Assembly: GCA_903891365.1 (NCBI GenBank)
Contig: CAITEG010000043.1
Location: 1-7,204 of the forward strand
Length of the DNA stretch: 7,204 nucleotides
Reading direction: 5' to 3'
From: an uncultured bacterium
Lineage (GTDB): Bacteria > Patescibacteriota > Minisyncoccia > Phycocordibacterales > UBA9973
Shown: positions 6,022 to 7,204 of the stretch, in pieces
Layout: the number at the start of each line of letters is the position of its first letter
Numbering within the stretch: the stretch's first letter is position 1
The notes under the pieces: model-generated
Databases searched by the model: none
What the model was told of the DNA's origin: nothing
The model's input: the letters and a program-made list of their open reading frames with translations, nothing else
Translations under genes and position numbers: made by a program

Positions 6022-7204
6022 ATGCAAGGTATATATGCCATTATTTTCTATATATTTACTTTTCTGTCCGTCTACGTACAGATCTTTTTTTTAGTTACTT
6101 TTTTGGAAAAACGTCGTCATATCGTTAAAAACCCTAAGATTTTAGAGCTTTTATCTTATCCGACGGTTACTATTGCTGTCCCTTGCTACAACGAGCATGA
6201 GACTATAGAGAAGACGGTGAAGTCACTCCTTGCCCTTGATTATCCAAAGGATAAGATGACCATTTTCTTGATAGATGATGGTAGTAAAGATAATACTTGG
6301 GAACTTATTCAAACTTTTGATAATGGCACCAATGTACGAGCCTTTCATAAAGAGAATGGAGGCAAGCATACAGCGTTAAACTTTGCTCTTGAACATAATA
6401 CTTCAGAATTTTTCGGTTGTCTTGATGCTGACTCCTTTGTTCACGACCAAGCCTTAAAAAGAATAATGAAATATTTTGAAAAGGATCCTAGGACTATGGC
6501 AGTAGCTCCTTCAATAGTTGTTTACAATCCGAAGAATATTCTTCAATCTGCTCAGAAGGTTGAGTATGATATGGCTATCTATACAAAAAAGATGCTTGGT
6601 TTTATGGGTGGCATACATGTGACTCCTGGACCTTTCTCTATCTTTAGAACAAAAGTTTTTGATGAATTAGGTCCTTATCATAAAGCTCACAATACAGAAG
6701 ACCAAGAGATAGCTCTTCGTATGCAAGAACACGGGTATAAGATAGACCATTGTCCTGATGCTTTCGTTTATACAAATACCCCAAATTCTGTCATAAAACT
6801 TTATCGACAAAGACAGCGTTGGATTTATGGTTTTATCAAAAACTTAGTTGACTATAGGAGACTTTTATTTAGGAAGAAGCACGGAGCTGTAGCTTTGTTC
6901 ACCTTACCTTCTGGTATGATTTCTGTTTTAGGTGTTATCTTTTTGTCTGTAACTGTTGTTTATAATTTCTTGAAGTTTATTTATACTAATGTTATACAAG
7001 TCAGAACGATAGGTTTTCATAGTCTTTTGACCTTTAATTATAAGTTTGACTGGTTTTTTATCAATACAAAAGCCGTGTTGTTCTTATCAATAATTTTGTA
7101 TATACTGGTCATTGTGTCAGTATTGATAGGCAGAAAGATGTCAGAAGGCAAGACTTCTTTCTCTATATCGATCCTTTATTTTATTATTATTTATAGTGTA
7201 ATAG
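6022..7204 (+). CDS. membrane-embedded processive family 2 glycosyltransferase (3' end outside window)
   Basis: This GT2 enzyme should polymerise or transfer sugars from nucleotide-sugar donors at the cytoplasmic membrane. It begins with a transmembrane helix (about 3-28). The GT-A catalytic domain follows: PCYNE (54-58), the donor-binding IDDGS (84-88), GGKHTALNFAL, the metal-binding DADS (D135, D137), the TEDQE acceptor/base motif (E226, D227) and QRQRW (263-267). The QxxRW signature marks processive synthases such as cellulose, hyaluronan and poly-N-acetylglucosamine (PgaC/IcaA-like) synthases. C-terminal membrane helices lie at about 290-317 and 352-372, with a third beginning near 380. 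The frame is open at the right edge after 394 residues. An in-frame TAA at 6007-6009 rules out an earlier start, and a strong promoter sits immediately upstream. The polymer cannot be assigned from sequence; an extracellular polysaccharide is most likely. Confidence 0.93.
   Translation, partial: MQGIYAIIFYIFTFLSVYVQIFFLVTFLEKRRHIVKNPKILELLSYPTVTIAVPCYNEHETIEKTVKSLLALDYPKDKMTIFLIDDGSKDNTWELIQTFDNGTNVRAFHKENGGKHTALNFALEHNTSEFFGCLDADSFVHDQALKRIMKYFEKDPRTMAVAPSIVVYNPKNILQSAQKVEYDMAIYTKKMLGFMGGIHVTPGPFSIFRTKVFDELGPYHKAHNTEDQEIALRMQEHGYKIDHCPDAFVYTNTPNSVIKLYRQRQRWIYGFIKNLVDYRRLLFRKKHGAVALFTLPSGMISVLGVIFLSVTVVYNFLKFIYTNVIQVRTIGFHSLLTFNYKFDWFFINTKAVLFLSIILYILVIVSVLIGRKMSEGKTSFSISILYFIIIYSVI

Noticed and set aside
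1..7204. CRISPR arrays, insertion sequences, tRNA or rRNA genes, defence islands
   Set aside because: No spaced direct repeats, transposase motifs, terminal inverted repeats or RNA-gene signatures were seen; the whole window is covered by five protein genes and short spacers.

Overview
This window looks like chromosomal DNA of a Candidate Phyla Radiation (Patescibacteria/Parcubacteria-type) bacterium. The reasons are AT-rich coding sequence, very tight packing, absence of Shine-Dalgarno sequences, and protein styles (a DsbA-like protein with a single membrane anchor, a lysine-rich extension on the housekeeping sigma factor) that I associate from memory with that group. No database search was possible, so the phylum is an inference. 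All four visible stop codons are TAA, and no in-frame TGA interrupts any of the genes, so there is no sign of a recoded stop.

Layout: the + strand opens inside rpoC (C-terminal half of the RNA polymerase beta' subunit, 1-2034). A 56-base gap with a perfect 12-bp hairpin follows, then dnaG (primase, 2091-3839), and after only four bases rpoD (primary sigma factor, 3844-5175). The run ends at a strong symmetric hairpin (5179-5215) that can terminate transcription from both directions. On the - strand, converging on that terminator, is a membrane-anchored DsbA-like thiol oxidoreductase (5222-5935). Its two halves appear in the reverse of the usual order, which suggests a natural circular permutation. 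An 86-base divergent promoter region (5936-6021) separates it from a + strand processive family 2 glycosyltransferase that runs off the right edge (6022-7204). There is no gene-free stretch over 300 bases.

Working together: rpoC, dnaG and rpoD put core polymerase, replication priming and the principal promoter-recognition factor in one apparent transcription unit. This resembles the classical macromolecular-synthesis operon, but it is joined to the rpoC end and has no rpsU. The two right-hand genes are envelope functions (extracytoplasmic disulfide chemistry and polysaccharide synthesis or export), expressed from divergent promoters with the same extended -10 element and almost no 5' leader.

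The best candidates for something new are the permuted DsbA-like protein, the KKxx-repeat tail on the sigma factor with a 60-base duplication inside it, and the leaderless-style divergent promoters. I see no defence system, mobile element, CRISPR array, tRNA or rRNA here.
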